Part shown: positions 31,788-43,608 of the stretch, piece after piece
How positions within the stretch are numbered: the first letter of the stretch is position 1
How the letters are laid out: every line of letters begins with the position of its first letter
Assembly: GCA_033030425.1 (NCBI GenBank)
Contig: JAUFSD010000005.1
Location: forward strand, 1 to 64,000
DNA: 64,000 bases
Direction of reading: 5' to 3'
Origin: Verpa conica
Taxonomy: Eukaryota; Ascomycota; Pezizomycetes; Pezizales; Morchellaceae
The notes under the pieces: generated by a model
What the model saw: the letters and a program-made list of their open reading frames with translations, nothing else
Database searches by the model: none
Told to the model about the DNA's origin: nothing
Made by a program: the position numbers and the translations under genes

Positions 31788-34250
31788 TTAACCAAGACCG
31801 AGCCAGAAACTCCAGTCGGTATCATCCTGGGGATAAAGCATATTTTCCGAGATATACGAGTTGTTGTCGAAGACTCCATCTTGCAATGGGCTCACGGGCT
31901 GCGGAGGGGGAGATTCTAGGGTATTTCGAGCCGCTGCTATACCGAGAACATCTGTAACTGGATCCTCTGGCGTACCCTCGGGGACGGGGTTGGGGTCGGG
32001 TCCGCCCAAGAATAGGCGGTGGATTGGTGGTTGGTTGTTATTGATAACAGGCTGGGCCTGTTGAGGTGGGTCGGCAGTACTTTGAACACTTCTTTCAGGA
32101 CCGACTATAGGCCCCAGAACCCCCTGATCCGCAAGCCACCAGTCCTGTGAAGGATATGTGACCCCTGAAATCTCAGAAGACAAGTCCGGAGACTCTGAAG
32201 GTGTCAATACAAGAGCGGGACTGGCAACTGAACCACTTGATATAGCAGAAAAAGCGACTCGGGCACCCGTATCTGGCCAACTGACTAACTCGAGAGGGGC
32301 CGGAGGCTGACCGCTATCTATCGAGCTATCTGGGGTGTTTTCGTTTGAGAAGGGTGGAATCAAAGCGCCTCCCGGGTTTGGCGTTGCCGGTTGTTTTGTA
32401 ACCGGCGGTGAAGAAACAATCATCCCTAAAAGAGTGGTATTTACAATATCTTCCATCACCGTAAGTGAATGTACTAGCTACTATGTAAGTTCCAGGCCCA
32501 AAATATATCTCGAATCTCATACTAGAGTAAGGTCTCATACTTGGATGCTGTCTAGAAAAATCCTTAAATTGTGTCGAGGCGCGGAATCTCCCGATTAGTG
32601 ATTTAATTTCCGGTTCCATAAAACTAGTGAAAGCGCTAAGTAGGTCTGGGCGATACTGCTCATGAGAGATATCTTTAGTACAGGTGTTAGTAGAGATTTC
32701 TAAGACCATCTGTGGTGACCTTACACATTTCCGCTTCTACAGGAATAGAACTTCCAGGGAAAATTATTCCAAATAAATCCTTCCAGGTAATATTCCTGGC
32801 TCGGATCTGTTTATCCATCTCGATTTCCCTTGGGAGAACTTTTTGGAACTTGCCCCATGGGCGGAAACATTCTCCATGTTCCTTAAGCTGACCTTTGTCG
32901 CCTCTATACCCACAACTCAAGCATTGTACCGGCTTGAGATGACGTCTTGTAATATGCTGTCTTGACGATGAGTTTAGGTTAGCACGGGAGAATTTTCCAA
33001 AATGATTTATTAGTACTTACACTATCTTAGCGAACCCTAGCGTGCAGTGATAATGAGTTCCAGTTTGTGCGTACATTGGGTCGTCTTTATTTTTCAAATA
33101 AAAGGGACACGGCTGAAGCATCCTTTCCTGTATGTACCGAGGCTTCTTCTGTCTGTTTGGCTCCTCCCCACCATCCCCACCATCCCTGGGCTCCTCGTTC
33201 CCATCACCACCCTCCCTAACCCGTTTCCGGATATTTGAGGAGCTCGAACTTGGAGTGGATGGACCTGAAAAGATACATTTTTGGGCTACCTTTGAGTCCT
33301 TTTGATTTCCTGTATATGTTCTCATAAAGCGTGAAGCTGGCAGGTTAAGATCGATGAGCCCACCTGAGAGCATCTGGTCTAGAATAATCTGGTATATCGG
33401 GCAAATGGCATCCTGATCCTCGTCGTCATCACTACATGTGTCGGTTGAGTATTCGGGACCAAAGGGTTCAGTTGATGGTAAGGAACAGCAGGTACGCTCT
33501 TGCTGCGAGTGGATGTCAACCTCCTCAGAGTCTACTTCCATAGATAGCTCATCGATTAGAACACCTCCAGGAATGGCATCATGGGAATCGGATAAGCCTA
33601 AATCGATTTCAGGCCTGAGGTCAATAATTAATGGTGCCTCGTAGGGCTGAGTTGCACCCTCAACCTTTAGCTCGACATATTCATGCTTAGGTGCCTGCGA
33701 CTGAGAGTAGGCTGAGGGTTGGCTGTTTTTATCCCAGCTGTGTTCAAAAAAAATGTGTGCGTCGAGTTCAGATGATTTCTCGAAGCCATTATCTGCAATA
33801 TAGGTGCAGCCAGGGTGCGGACAATCAAACCCGACCGGTCTCACGCCGGCGCAAGAGCTACGATACACGGGTGCGCTATATGGTTTTTGAAAAGCATTTG
33901 ACGCAGGATGTCTACTCAAAGATCGTTCAAAGGCCTATTAGACTGAATTTCCTTCAAGAAATAGCAATAGACTTATTATGTAGATTAACTTACAGTGGAC
34001 TTTGTGTTGTATATTTAGTATAAACCCCGTGGGGAAATTTCTGTAGAGAGTGATTGGGACCAGCCGTTACCGTACTCCAGGGCCCTTCGTTCTTCAATGC
34101 CGTAGTCCATATTCCCAGGTCGCTGGGAGGGCATAGGTTTGATAAAGCTCTACCAAAATTATTATTACAGCTCCGGATAACAGGGGAGGAAGCATACGCG
34201 AGATTGGAGTCAAACTGGTCTATATCTGTCCAGCTTAAATTGTTACACAT
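31788..34250 (-). CDS. C2H2 zinc-finger protein, probable regulator
   Basis: On the minus strand exons 34250-33994, 33914-33021, 32960-32725, 32672-32541 and 32473-31788 join in phase to 734 aa from an ATG at 34250. Introns carry GTAAGT or similar donors. The acceptor of intron 1 is a GAGTAG tandem site allowing a one-codon difference. The 67-nt last intron is the least certain. A C2H2 finger occupies residues 117-144 (C-x4-C-x16-H-x4-H). A second fungal-type finger region spans the exon 2/3 junction: CPFYLKNKDDP, then ITRRHLKPVQCLSCGYRG and EHGECF. A basic stretch (KRVRE, RQKKPR) precedes it and an acidic/Ser-rich segment precedes that. The C-terminus is Pro/Ser/Asp-rich and could act as an activation region. 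Likely nuclear. Targets unknown. Confidence 0.75.
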
Positions 34251-34379
34251 CGTTGTCGGTAGTAGGAGAGTGAAGGAATACAAGGGATTTTATCGCGGTT
34301 ACAAATTTATTCCAGTGAAAGGGACAGCGAAAAAATGAAAGGCTGCGCTTGAGTAACAAGGAATCGGACGAATGGTGTT

Positions 34380-35042
34380 AATATGCGGAATTCGAGGGGC
34401 ACTGCCCTCTGTTTATTGTATGAACGTGAGTTTTCATGTTGCGTTGTGTTGGCCCCGGCATTGCCACACTGATATGTAAACATGAGTTCTCAGGTTCTTG
34501 GTACCGGCATTTTAGGGATAGAGGCACATCCCTCGTTCTAAAGCCGTGTTGGAGTCCATACATAGCGAATTGAGTAGGTGAAATCTTATGCGGCTACTCG
34601 TACGGTCGGTCGGTAGAGACCGTCCCCAGGCGCTACCGGAAAGCGCCCTGCAAACCCAATCAGACGGAATCCTGAAGCCGAACCTTTATGTTATTAAATC
34701 AGCTTCCGGAGTTATCGGGCAACTAAGGATCTTGGACTCTAGACTTAGTCATCTGTCTGCTGTGAAAAACACCCCTGAGGCTCTGGGAGCTCATACTTTG
34801 TTGCTTACTTCCCAAAAGATAAAGGTCGGAGACCAAATGCTTCTTTATAAGTTTCCCCGCACAAGGCTGGGATTTGCCGTTGGCGAGCTTATCGCAACTA
34901 GGCTGGTGGGCGTGCAGATAATCCAGATATTGATTGGTTAGCTTTACCGAGAAAGCGAGGCAGGAAACAAGTTTGAAATGTCACACATCTGGTGTGCATT
35001 GTGATGAAGCCCTGTGATATTCGTGGAGCAACTCAGGGGGGA
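34380..35042 (+). mobile_element. Possible 3-prime internal remnant of a retroelement
   Basis: A 118-codon frame (34588-34941) ends in KIKVGDQMLLYKFPRTRLGF, which loosely resembles the GDxVLL motif at the end of Ty3/gypsy integrases. It is followed by a polypurine-like AGGGGGGA at 35037-35042, directly before the LTR-like sequence. The resemblance is weak and no reverse transcriptase region is present, so this could be a chance frame. Confidence 0.25.
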
Positions 35043-35429
35043 TGTTATGCCTCGCGGTCACAAAGACACGATGAAAAGCTATCACTGGAAGGCTCCATAA
35101 GAGATGGAAGTCTAGAAGCATGGCCTTTTATGGAGGAGCATGGCCTCTTATGGAGAATCATGACCTAACATGTGACTAAGTAATTACATCATCCGCACGT
35201 GACACACGCTATACACATAAACAAGAAACTACCATAACATGAAGCACACACACTATCGGTCCTTGAGGTCGGGCTTGTCTCCTCCTCAACTAGCAATCGC
35301 TATCGACACTACCTATCAACTATGCTACACGTACTTTTACATTACCGTTTTCTAGAGCTCTGGCACAGAAATACGGTATGCAAGTAGAGTCGGACTATAT
35401 ACCGAGTGATAATCCATGACACATAACTA
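35043..35429 (+). mobile_element. LTR-like sequence (solo or degraded LTR)
   Basis: Begins TGTTATGCCTCG directly after a purine run and ends near CATAACTA, giving imperfect TGTTATG/CATAAC ends. A TGGCACCCCCGCG string at 35444, 14 nt beyond, could be a primer-binding site. The dispersed boundary motif CCGAGTGATAATCCATGAC lies at 35402, just inside the right end. That suggests the motif seen in the satellite region may derive from an LTR terminus. No second LTR was found. Confidence 0.4.
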
Positions 35430-35670
35430 CGCTAGCGACTTTCTGGCACCCCCGCGTCGGATCTAGATAGTGGAGTACAGCACAAAATCTAGATAAGAAT
35501 GTGTACACGATAGCAACAAGGCCCAGCTGATCCCAAGGACCCTGCAGGTGGTAGCATAAGCATCCAATGCGGGAATCAATCTTCATCGGTAGATTAATAA
35601 GTATTCTCTAGTGCTAGTAGATAACTGAGCTAAAAACATCAATTTCCTATTGGTAAAGGTATAGGCACAC

Positions 35671-35903
35671 CTAGTAAACCGTTAATTCACTGCCAAGAGA
35701 GTCATCTGCCCTATGGTTCCAAGCCAATAACTCCTCAAGCAAAAGACTGAACTCCTCCTGTCTGTTGAATATTTCCTCACAACTATCAAGGCCGCAGCTT
35801 CAGCGGCCTTCCTACTGTCACTCTTCCATGGGCCTGTCAGTCACCTTAAAAGGCAGCTGGCACTGTACTCAAGGTCCCTGATCGTGTCAGGGTCTTCATT
35901 CAT
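35671..35903 (-). CDS. Small two-exon hypothetical gene or 3-prime gene fragment
   Basis: Minus-strand exons 35903-35845 and 35797-35671 join in phase across a 47-nt intron (GTGACT..GAAG) to 61 codons. The sequence is MNEDPDTIRDLEYSASCLL, then SCGLDSCEEIFNRQEEFSLL and a terminal EELLAWNHRADDSLGSELTVY. It is acidic and probably helical. Coding-like composition and phase agreement are the only support. The frame is open upstream of the ATG, so it may be the end of a longer, decayed gene. I do not recognise the family. Confidence 0.35.
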
Positions 35904-37295
35904 GTCCGCTACTGCTCCGCCGACCCCTGAACAGGCTGTGAGTTGTTTCCGCAATCATATTTAATACAACTATTCTGTCTATCTGCCGGCTTGTTTGAGT
36001 GTTATACTTTTGCAAAGCGGAAAGCAGGGATGTGGTATCCGTATATTATTGAGTAACAGCGCTTGACACGGTGTAGACAGCTTAAGTCGGCTTGCCATAC
36101 CCATTTATGTAGTAACAGACTTTAATTATATTTAGCGTATGCTGTGTGAGGTATTTTCTACTATGAAAGAAATCTAAAATTGTAGTATGTTGCGGAAGGG
36201 ACGAATCAGTTGGTGAGAAGAGCACGTTCTACCGGTATCCCGGGGGTGATAATGCGTGGATGGGTGTAGGAACGACGTTTCCCTGAAATCATCACTTGTG
36301 CTACACCAACCGCCTTATCGTGCATGACATTCATATATTACCAGTTTGAGGTTTCGGATGAACTGCGAGGGGTTATACATTCACAAGTTGGGATATGGTG
36401 TGTGGCTTAGCCTTATAGCTATATCACTTAGCAGATATCGTAGAACTCTAAGCGTAAATTAAATAAGCATGTAGAAAAAACATCTACTTTAGCGTAGACT
36501 CAAGAATATTAGGTACTTCACTCGTTCGTCACCTATAGGATCAGGTAGTGGTTTTGTTCGAGGGAGTATTTGTATGAGCAACTCCAGAGGCATTTCAAAA
36601 AACTACAATTCTTATGGTTTGATACTTTGTGGACCCATACACTCCATTTCACCTATGTATTCTTGTCGCGATCTAAGCAGTTCATGTGTTTACCTCCATA
36701 GGTTCACTGTAAATTGCCAAGATACTGATCCAGGCATCAACCCAGATGTATTTGCGGCTATCATGGACTACAACGCTCTCCCTCAACGGGATGAACCCTT
36801 AACAACCGCTGCCTAAGAGCAACCTTCTGGGAATTTTTGGCCTTCTGGGTATGTATGGTATTCCCTACATATTGTAATAGACAAGTCTCTTAATACAACA
36901 ACTCAAATAGTAAAATAACCCAATCTATTCTACCGAGACAAATATCATTGCTAATAGAGGTAAAAGAGAGGTAGAAAAACACAAAACACAAAACACAAAC
37001 ACAAAACTATAGTTTAGCCCTGGGTGACGGCAGATAGGGGTTTAGTCAGTCATAAAATCATGACTTCTTAGGTAAGAATCCTAGAACACCCCTGTCCGCC
37101 GTGAGACCTTATCCGCCGTCACCCCGTGAATGACTGTAATACTAAAAAAAATAAGTTTGTACGAAAATTACAAACATTGACCTAAGCTACTCTTAGTATT
37201 TACGGTTCTTACGACCTAAAAGGTTAAAGAGAGCGCCATTACCGACTTACCTTGTTACTGAATGTTCCCAACCGTAGCTGCCTGGAACAGCTAAA
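35904..37295. other. Gene-poor stretch with a small inverted-repeat element
   Basis: No firm gene. An 80-codon frame at 36574-36816 (+) ends DYNALPQRDEPLTTAA and could be an exon, but no partner exon was found. A MITE-like inverted repeat spans about 37019-37125 (GGGTGACGGCAGATAGGGG and the complement of GGGTGACGGCGGATAAGG). Confidence 0.4.
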
Positions 37296-38900
37296 TTATA
37301 ATTTGGGTTTCTTGGTGGTCGGAATATGACCGAGTAATGCTGCTATAGGCAGCTGCATGACGCCTGGATATTGGGAAAGTCTCGAGAGAAGACATTTAGC
37401 GTTTGGTCTAATATCCATTGGAACAAGTATCTCCTCGACAACTCTGAGAAGATGTTGCATATTGGACCTACTATAGGGGTCGGCCTCCGTATCTTCTACG
37501 AGATCAGTGATAGAATCGCACAACATAGAAATCCAGTCCGACACCTCTGACTTGACACCACCATCGATATAGAATTTGTCTTGCTCATTCTGGGGTAAAA
37601 ACTGAGTCAACCTGACTTGTTTCAAACCCCCGTGCCATGCTTCGCGAGCGACTTGAGTCGACCTGGCCTCCTTAAATTCCTGGACCCCAACTGGCCCAAG
37701 AAGCATATAAGTAGCAACCTCGGCGAGAACGCAACCGAAAGCCCATATATCGATACTACGACCGACTTGAGCGAGATTATCAGTGGACTCTGGCGCACTG
37801 TATGTCCCATGGTTAAATTTCACCTGAGTCTCTGTATTGTCCGTATCAAACCTCAAACCCGCAAGCCCAAAGTCTGCCAACACAAAGTTTCCCCCCTTAA
37901 TGAGAATATTGCTAGGCTTAATATCGTGGTGGTATCCAACGGCCTGGAGACCGCTATCCTCTGAGGTGTAATTATGGATGCTATCTAATGCTGAGGATAA
38001 ACCAAGTATAGAGTTGTGGAAACGTTTATGCATCTCAAAGCCGGAGGACGGTGTAATACCCCTAAAGATACTTTCAAGATCCATTTCGGCGAAAGAAAAT
38101 AGTATGTTGTAGACACCTTTGTAGAGATATGACCCCAGGAACTCGACAATGTGGGGATGACGCAAAGTGGCAAGGTATTTAAGAATACGTGTTTCTTCTC
38201 TAAACATTCCACCAACAGAACCCCGTAGGTTGAACTCTTTACGGACCGCTACGACAACCTGTTGGTTCGAACTTAGTTTGTAAAGAGACCCTCCAATAAA
38301 GTGACTGGCAATCTAGAATCATACCTTTGATTTCTCTCCTTCTGCATCTTCATCCCAGCTAAACCCCTCCGCCGTTCGAACTGTTGTGTGAACTGCATAG
38401 ATCTTGACCTTAAAAATCTGAGAGAAAGTCCCACTTCCAATAGCCTCATCTCTACGAAACGGGAGGCCTGTAGTTATCTCCGGGATTTCCCAAAGTCTAC
38501 CAAAGATGGGGATCGAATACGCTGGTTGTTGTGCCTTAAACTGGTTCACTCTAGATCGATCATGGAGGAACCTTTTTATGTCCATCGAGCTGAGGGGCAG
38601 CTGGGCATCGGTTAGACCGAAGCGCATAACGGACTCAGTAGGGCCAATATTTGAGATCGAGACAAGAATACAAAAAATCTTTTTTGCGTTCGTTAAGATA
38701 TAGCGTTTGAGCTGTGCGGAATCCGAAAATCTTGGCCATCTAGGTTGTGACTTTGCATACTCATCTACAATATCATTGATTCTTTCGGAGGTTACTAGGT
38801 TGTCCACAAAAACATCAGGAATGAAGAATGTGTCGCCGGTACTCAAGGGCAGCATTTGAGCCCATAGCTCATCCTGTAGCTTATGGATCTCGAGACTCAT
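37296..38900 (-). CDS. Protein kinase domain protein
   Basis: Two exons (38900-38325 and 38258-37296) join in phase to 512 aa across a 66-nt intron (GTATGA..CAACAG). Residues 1-150 are a non-kinase N-terminal region. The kinase domain starts with the glycine loop IGSGTFSQIFKV (154-165). It has an ATP-site segment VVVAVRKEF (193-201), a candidate C-helix Glu in MFREE, the catalytic loop GYHHDIKPSN (Asp304), ADFG (320-323) and SAPE (346-349). HRD is HHD, and the position of the beta-3 lysine holds Arg198 with Lys199 next to it, so activity may be altered. The intron length is a multiple of three and holds in-frame TGA and TAG. If it were not spliced the gene would be broken. Family placement within fungal kinases is not resolved. 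Confidence 0.8.
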
Positions 38901-41043
38901 GATGAGTTTTGCAGGTAAGCGAATGGTCGTTTGGTCGTTTGGTCGTGTTGTCCTGGGCCCTAAATGTCAACTTAATGGGGTATCGCTGCGCATATTTATA
39001 GAGATGAATTAGAACGGAACTAGATTGACCTGAAAGTATTATTTTCAAATGGCCTACTAATATCAGAAATTATATTTATACATAACTGTTGTTGGTAGTC
39101 TATCTGAGCTTCTAGGAGCCTTAGTGCACTATGACGTTTTTCTAGAATTCCTTTTTTTGATTTCCTTAGAGTATGGGTATATAGCTTAATCCAGGTTGTG
39201 CCCCGAGCATTCCGGACTAACCAGATAATGTACACCTACAATTCGTTCTCACTTGGAGTGAGCCGGCTTCTTGGTTAGAAGGACAAATTAACATTATATT
39301 AGAGTAGAACCAGGGAGGGGAATATTTTATTCTTGCTAAAAGAAAAAGAAAAAAGAGAACAATACAAAATATGTAATATGTAAAAAATGACAATACTACT
39401 CAATTATGACTCTCTAAAAACAATATGCGGGTTTCACTCACTGAAGGTTGCTGCCTCTAATAGAGCAACGATCTGAAACTTGCTTAAAGACGTGTATTTC
39501 AGCTTGTCTGTAGCTGAGCCTGCATACGACACAACGCCCCATCAGATGGGTGGAGCACGGGCCCAGTCTGTCTTGCAATGACGAGCACACAGCATGTACG
39601 GTACTGGTCAGTGGTAATAAGTAAGGTCAGCGTCGTGTTCCTGATTGTGTAGATCCATACCATTTCCAGAATGGGTCGCATATGAATCTTATCGGATCTT
39701 GGGTCTTCAGCTGTGTTTGTGTAATACTCTATCCCAGTGACAAGCGTACCTTCTGACGAAATCCACCGGTGCAGGGGAAAGCGTTATTACAAAATTCGCG
39801 ACGCTCTGGGCGTCGCGCTGCCATAGCCAGCTCAGCAGAGCAGCCCTTTTCACCAAGGTGCGCCACCTTATATTCAGTAGACTCAGGAATAAAGTACGCC
39901 TATGGTGCACGTTCGGCTCACGATCTGCTTACACTTCGTAGAATCCAGGATCATATATTTACCTTGTTTACGGGTGACGGGTTCTGCTCCCTCGGAAGAT
40001 CGTCATTTTGAGAACGGATCATGCCGTCGCACCACCCTCCGTTTTCTAGGTTAAAAGTGTGGACATGGCTAGCTAGGGAGACAAGCAGCAGTAGCACAGC
40101 TATACAATAAAATTATTGTTTGGCGATTATGTGCAATTCATTAATTAGTTGGTAAATGGTCAGGGCCAGTCTCTGATTGACTGCTGAGGGGGTGTATAAA
40201 AAATAAATAATATAGTAGAGAGGTTTTCAGTACTCTGGCATAGGCATAGTGCCTCACCACAGACAACCGATATTACAGTAGATGCCTAGGACATAATATT
40301 CTTATAGCAAAAGCCGAGTGATATTCTGCGACTAGGAAAACGATGTGTATAATTATTTACATAGCGGGGTCTGCTGAACCTACAGGAGTCGTGCGAAGGA
40401 AAAGAGTTATCTTCTGTGTCTGCTTGCCCATACCTTGTACTCTCCCAGTCCAAGTCTCAGTGCTGTATCGTATTTGATATAACTACCACCCCTCTAAATT
40501 GTCTTTTGAGACTTATAAATTTTAGAGGGCCCGCAATAGCTACTCAACCTCCGACATCACTGTCCTACTAGCCCACTAGCTTATTAATCCTCCACCTTAG
40601 AAATACCTTCCCACCTATGTATAGGTTGGGGTACTTCTTTTTCCCTTCTCCTCCCCGTTCTCGTTCCCTTAATTCCCCCCACCACTGTCTGAGTAATCGC
40701 TAACCCCTATTTAGAAATAAACGCTACGGCATTCAGTGACCCTGGTAAAAGAATGAGTTATTTTTTGTACTCCTCACATAATCGTAGTGGAACTTCTCAT
40801 CCTACTTAACCCGTGATATTTCATAATTCAAGAAAGTAAATAAAAGTATTCCCGCTGAGACCTTTCTCTTCTGTATATATCTAGTCGAATATAGAGATAG
40901 TTTTTACCTCGGGAGCAGAGCAGGGACAGAAATGCAAAGAGAACAGAAATATGGCTGTCAGGAGATAATCCCTTGCAATGAACTCGAGAAATGAAACAAA
41001 AAATGATCTCTCCGATAACTCCCTAAACCTCCAAATACCGCTA
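38901..41043. other. Gene-free stretch
   Basis: No supported gene. The boundary motif GCCGAGTGATATTCTGCGAC occurs at 40314. Frames around 39020-40011 overlap on both strands and show no family resemblance. Confidence 0.45.
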
Positions 41044-41584
41044 TCACTGACCTATCCTAATGATGGTTACTACAAGCGCACCAGACTTTGTAGTGCACAT
41101 AGTCATCGTAGTAGGTTCTGTCTCCGTTCCTAATTGCGATCGCTCTGTCGCGTTTCCAATCGAACTTGTGTTGTTCCCAATCGAAACGGCACTCCCACTT
41201 CCGTATGTAACTAAGCACACCCTCTGCATCAAGGCTATCCGAGATATTGCCAGAGTAACACTTCTTCTACATCTAGAGTATTAATACTCGTAATTCCCTA
41301 AAGTCAATAAAACCGGTACTCACATGGTACTGCGAATAAACCAACTTCACTTCTTTCAAACCCTTTACAAGCCTCATCATATCCTTCACACCCTTCAAAC
41401 AAGTAGCCTCCTCACTAAGGTCGTCTTTCTCCAAAAATTTGTCGAGTGGCCCACTTCTCCGACTATTATCTAAAGCCTTTTTTCTCCTCAATCTCTCCCT
41501 CATCTCAGAATCACCAGCATCTAGCCCTTCCAGCCCAGGGCTATCGGGATAAAAGTATCCCTTGTCGACTGTCCAATTCACCAT
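41044..41584 (-). CDS. Hypothetical two-exon protein
   Basis: Exon 1 (41584-41324) starts with ATG and encodes MVNWTVDKGYFYPDSPGLEG followed by a charged, Lys/Arg/Asp/Glu-rich region. Its end has a good GTGAGT donor. An in-phase acceptor (GATGCAG, about 41227) leads to RVCLVTYGSGSAVSIGNNTS and a stop at 41044, giving about 148 aa. The intron of about 97 nt is tentative, and a nearer acceptor would make an implausible 26-nt intron. Family not recognised. Composition of exon 1 looks coding. Confidence 0.35.
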
Positions 41585-41599
41585 CGGAGTAGCTGAGAG

Positions 41600-42319
41600 T
41601 CAAGTCAAAGATAAAGCACAATAGAATATTTAAGACTAGCCAAATGGTAAGATACCGCTTCCTAGTGTGAAAACTGACCGCCGTGGCCTGTAAAGGAGGA
41701 GATAGTAGGAGAAATGGGCGATAAGGCCACTACTATATCCGCCCTTGAAAATAAGGATATGTATGACCACCCCTCAAAATGTGGTCTCATTCCCGCAGGT
41801 GTGCTTGTCATGTGTATCTTTTTAAGCTCCTAGAGTATATAGCTGTCGCTTCCCGGGATTCAATCATAGACCCCTACCGGTCTTTAATTCCGCCCCAGGT
41901 ATGTACCAGATGATTCCAACACTGGGGGGGCGAAACTAAATATTATCTAGCGTTCCATTGCTACGTACATAATATCAGAGCTGTGGGTTTCTTAATATTG
42001 TAACAGCAGAGGCTGTTTATTATTAGGGGGCATTGTGTGCCCTAGACATATTAGATAGTGTGTATGGGGAGAATAGTACTACGGGGTAAGTCCGGACAGT
42101 GGCAGTGGTGGCACCATCTCTCACGTAGAATTATTGGCTGTTTCCTAGGCCAAGCCTGTGCCACCACAGCCAGGTGTCCAAGGACCACAGGCGTAGTACA
42201 TACAGTTGCACCCACCACACTCAAAGACAAGGTGCTTCACCCTTCGGCTGCGGGTATTTAAGGAGGCAGCAGCACAACCACACCCAAGGGCAAATAGATA
42301 AACCGATAGGATTTTCGCT
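41600..42319. other. Gene-free stretch
   Basis: Nothing supported. A C-rich/CA-rich segment around 42150-42250 gives short frames on the + strand without family resemblance. Confidence 0.4.
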
Positions 42320-42581
42320 TATCCCATACACCGGTGAAAAATGCTGCCCCTTTTGTGTGGGGGCCAGAAAGCGTGGGTTAGGTGAATTAAGTGGCAACTA
42401 AGTCAGAGAGCACAATTTGTACTTAGATAGTAACTCTATAGAATATAATAAACTTAATCTTTACACTGTATTTATTGAATCTTCCACCTAAAGTCATTAG
42501 TAGGACATTGCCTCTCACTACTGACTTACCCGCGGTTTTGGCCCCCACGGAAAAAGGGCAGCATCACCGGTGTATGGGATA
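42320..42581. mobile_element. TIR element, TATCCCATA family, copy 2
   Basis: A 262-bp element with ends TATCCCATACACCGGTGA and the complement TCACCGGTGTATGGGATA, plus matching inner GCTGCCC and GGGGGCCA blocks on both sides (about 50-bp arms). Same family as 16795-17015. Confidence 0.8.
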
Positions 42582-43608
42582 GGTAATTAATCAAATAGGC
42601 GCCAAGTGGCGAAGAAATTTATAACTCACTGGTGGGTGGATTGCTATGGGAGAGTATTATGGTGGAGTGCTGCAAGTACGGCGGTAGGAGAACTGCACTG
42701 TGGTATTAGAGGGTACAAACACGTCTATAATTATATCATTCTATTTGATTTTATTGCACACAGTCAATTCTACTAGATAGTGTTTGCCACGTTTTCATAA
42801 GTGAAATAGCTCTATAGATGAGTAGCCCTCTCCAAACTCCTTCAGGTAGTCCTCCGGTAATGAAGTCCTAAGAAACACCACATCCCGGATCCATTATTAG
42901 TTTTGAATCTCAAGTCAGACAGGATATGTTACCACCTTTTTAAACTTCCCTATACAAGCCTTTCAAACTACCCTATGCTTTTATCCCCCTTGTACCCCCA
43001 TAGGTGGTCACCTATAGATTTCCCAAAAAGCTAACCCATAAAAACTGGACCTCCGACTAGCCCTAGGCATATCCCAGAAAGGCCTGAGTGCAATAGTTTT
43101 GGGTTTAGGAGGTAGATATCGTACATAAGGGCTAACCGTACGGAAGAGAATGGATATCATAAGATGTATATACCACTTGCTGTAGTGAAACACCCCTCGG
43201 GCAGCCTAATATTACGCCGTAGGTTATGTGGATATTTTGCGATTTTCATTTCCCTACGTATCGAGATAGGTATAAACCCCCGTTAGGCTATCCTTCTTAA
43301 ATAGCTCAGGTCTTTTGCGAGCATTGTTATTACCAGTTTAGATTCCTGTCATCTCAAAGAAACCAGGTTTCCATGGTTTATAAGGAACGCCCTTAAACTA
43401 GTTCCTTTACTAAGATAGAAGCATAATAACATTTTAAAATTGAATGAAACAAAGAATACGATCCCCTTCCCAGCGCTAAAAGTGCTGCTAGAATTCTAGT
43501 CGGTAGCCTAGTTCCCCAAATCTGACCTACGACATACATAAATTTAGTTATCAGTGGTCGAACACAATCCTCATACATTGATATCGGTTAACATAGATTC
43601 AAATCTTG
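42582..43608. other. Gene-free stretch
   Basis: No supported gene. Two short minus-strand frames (43008-43193 and 43393-43578) have no resemblance to known families. Confidence 0.45.

Noticed and set aside
38259..38324. Kinase as a pseudogene because of in-frame TGA and TAG
   Set aside because: Both stops fall inside a segment with good donor and acceptor sites whose removal keeps phase. An intron is the simpler explanation, though not proven.
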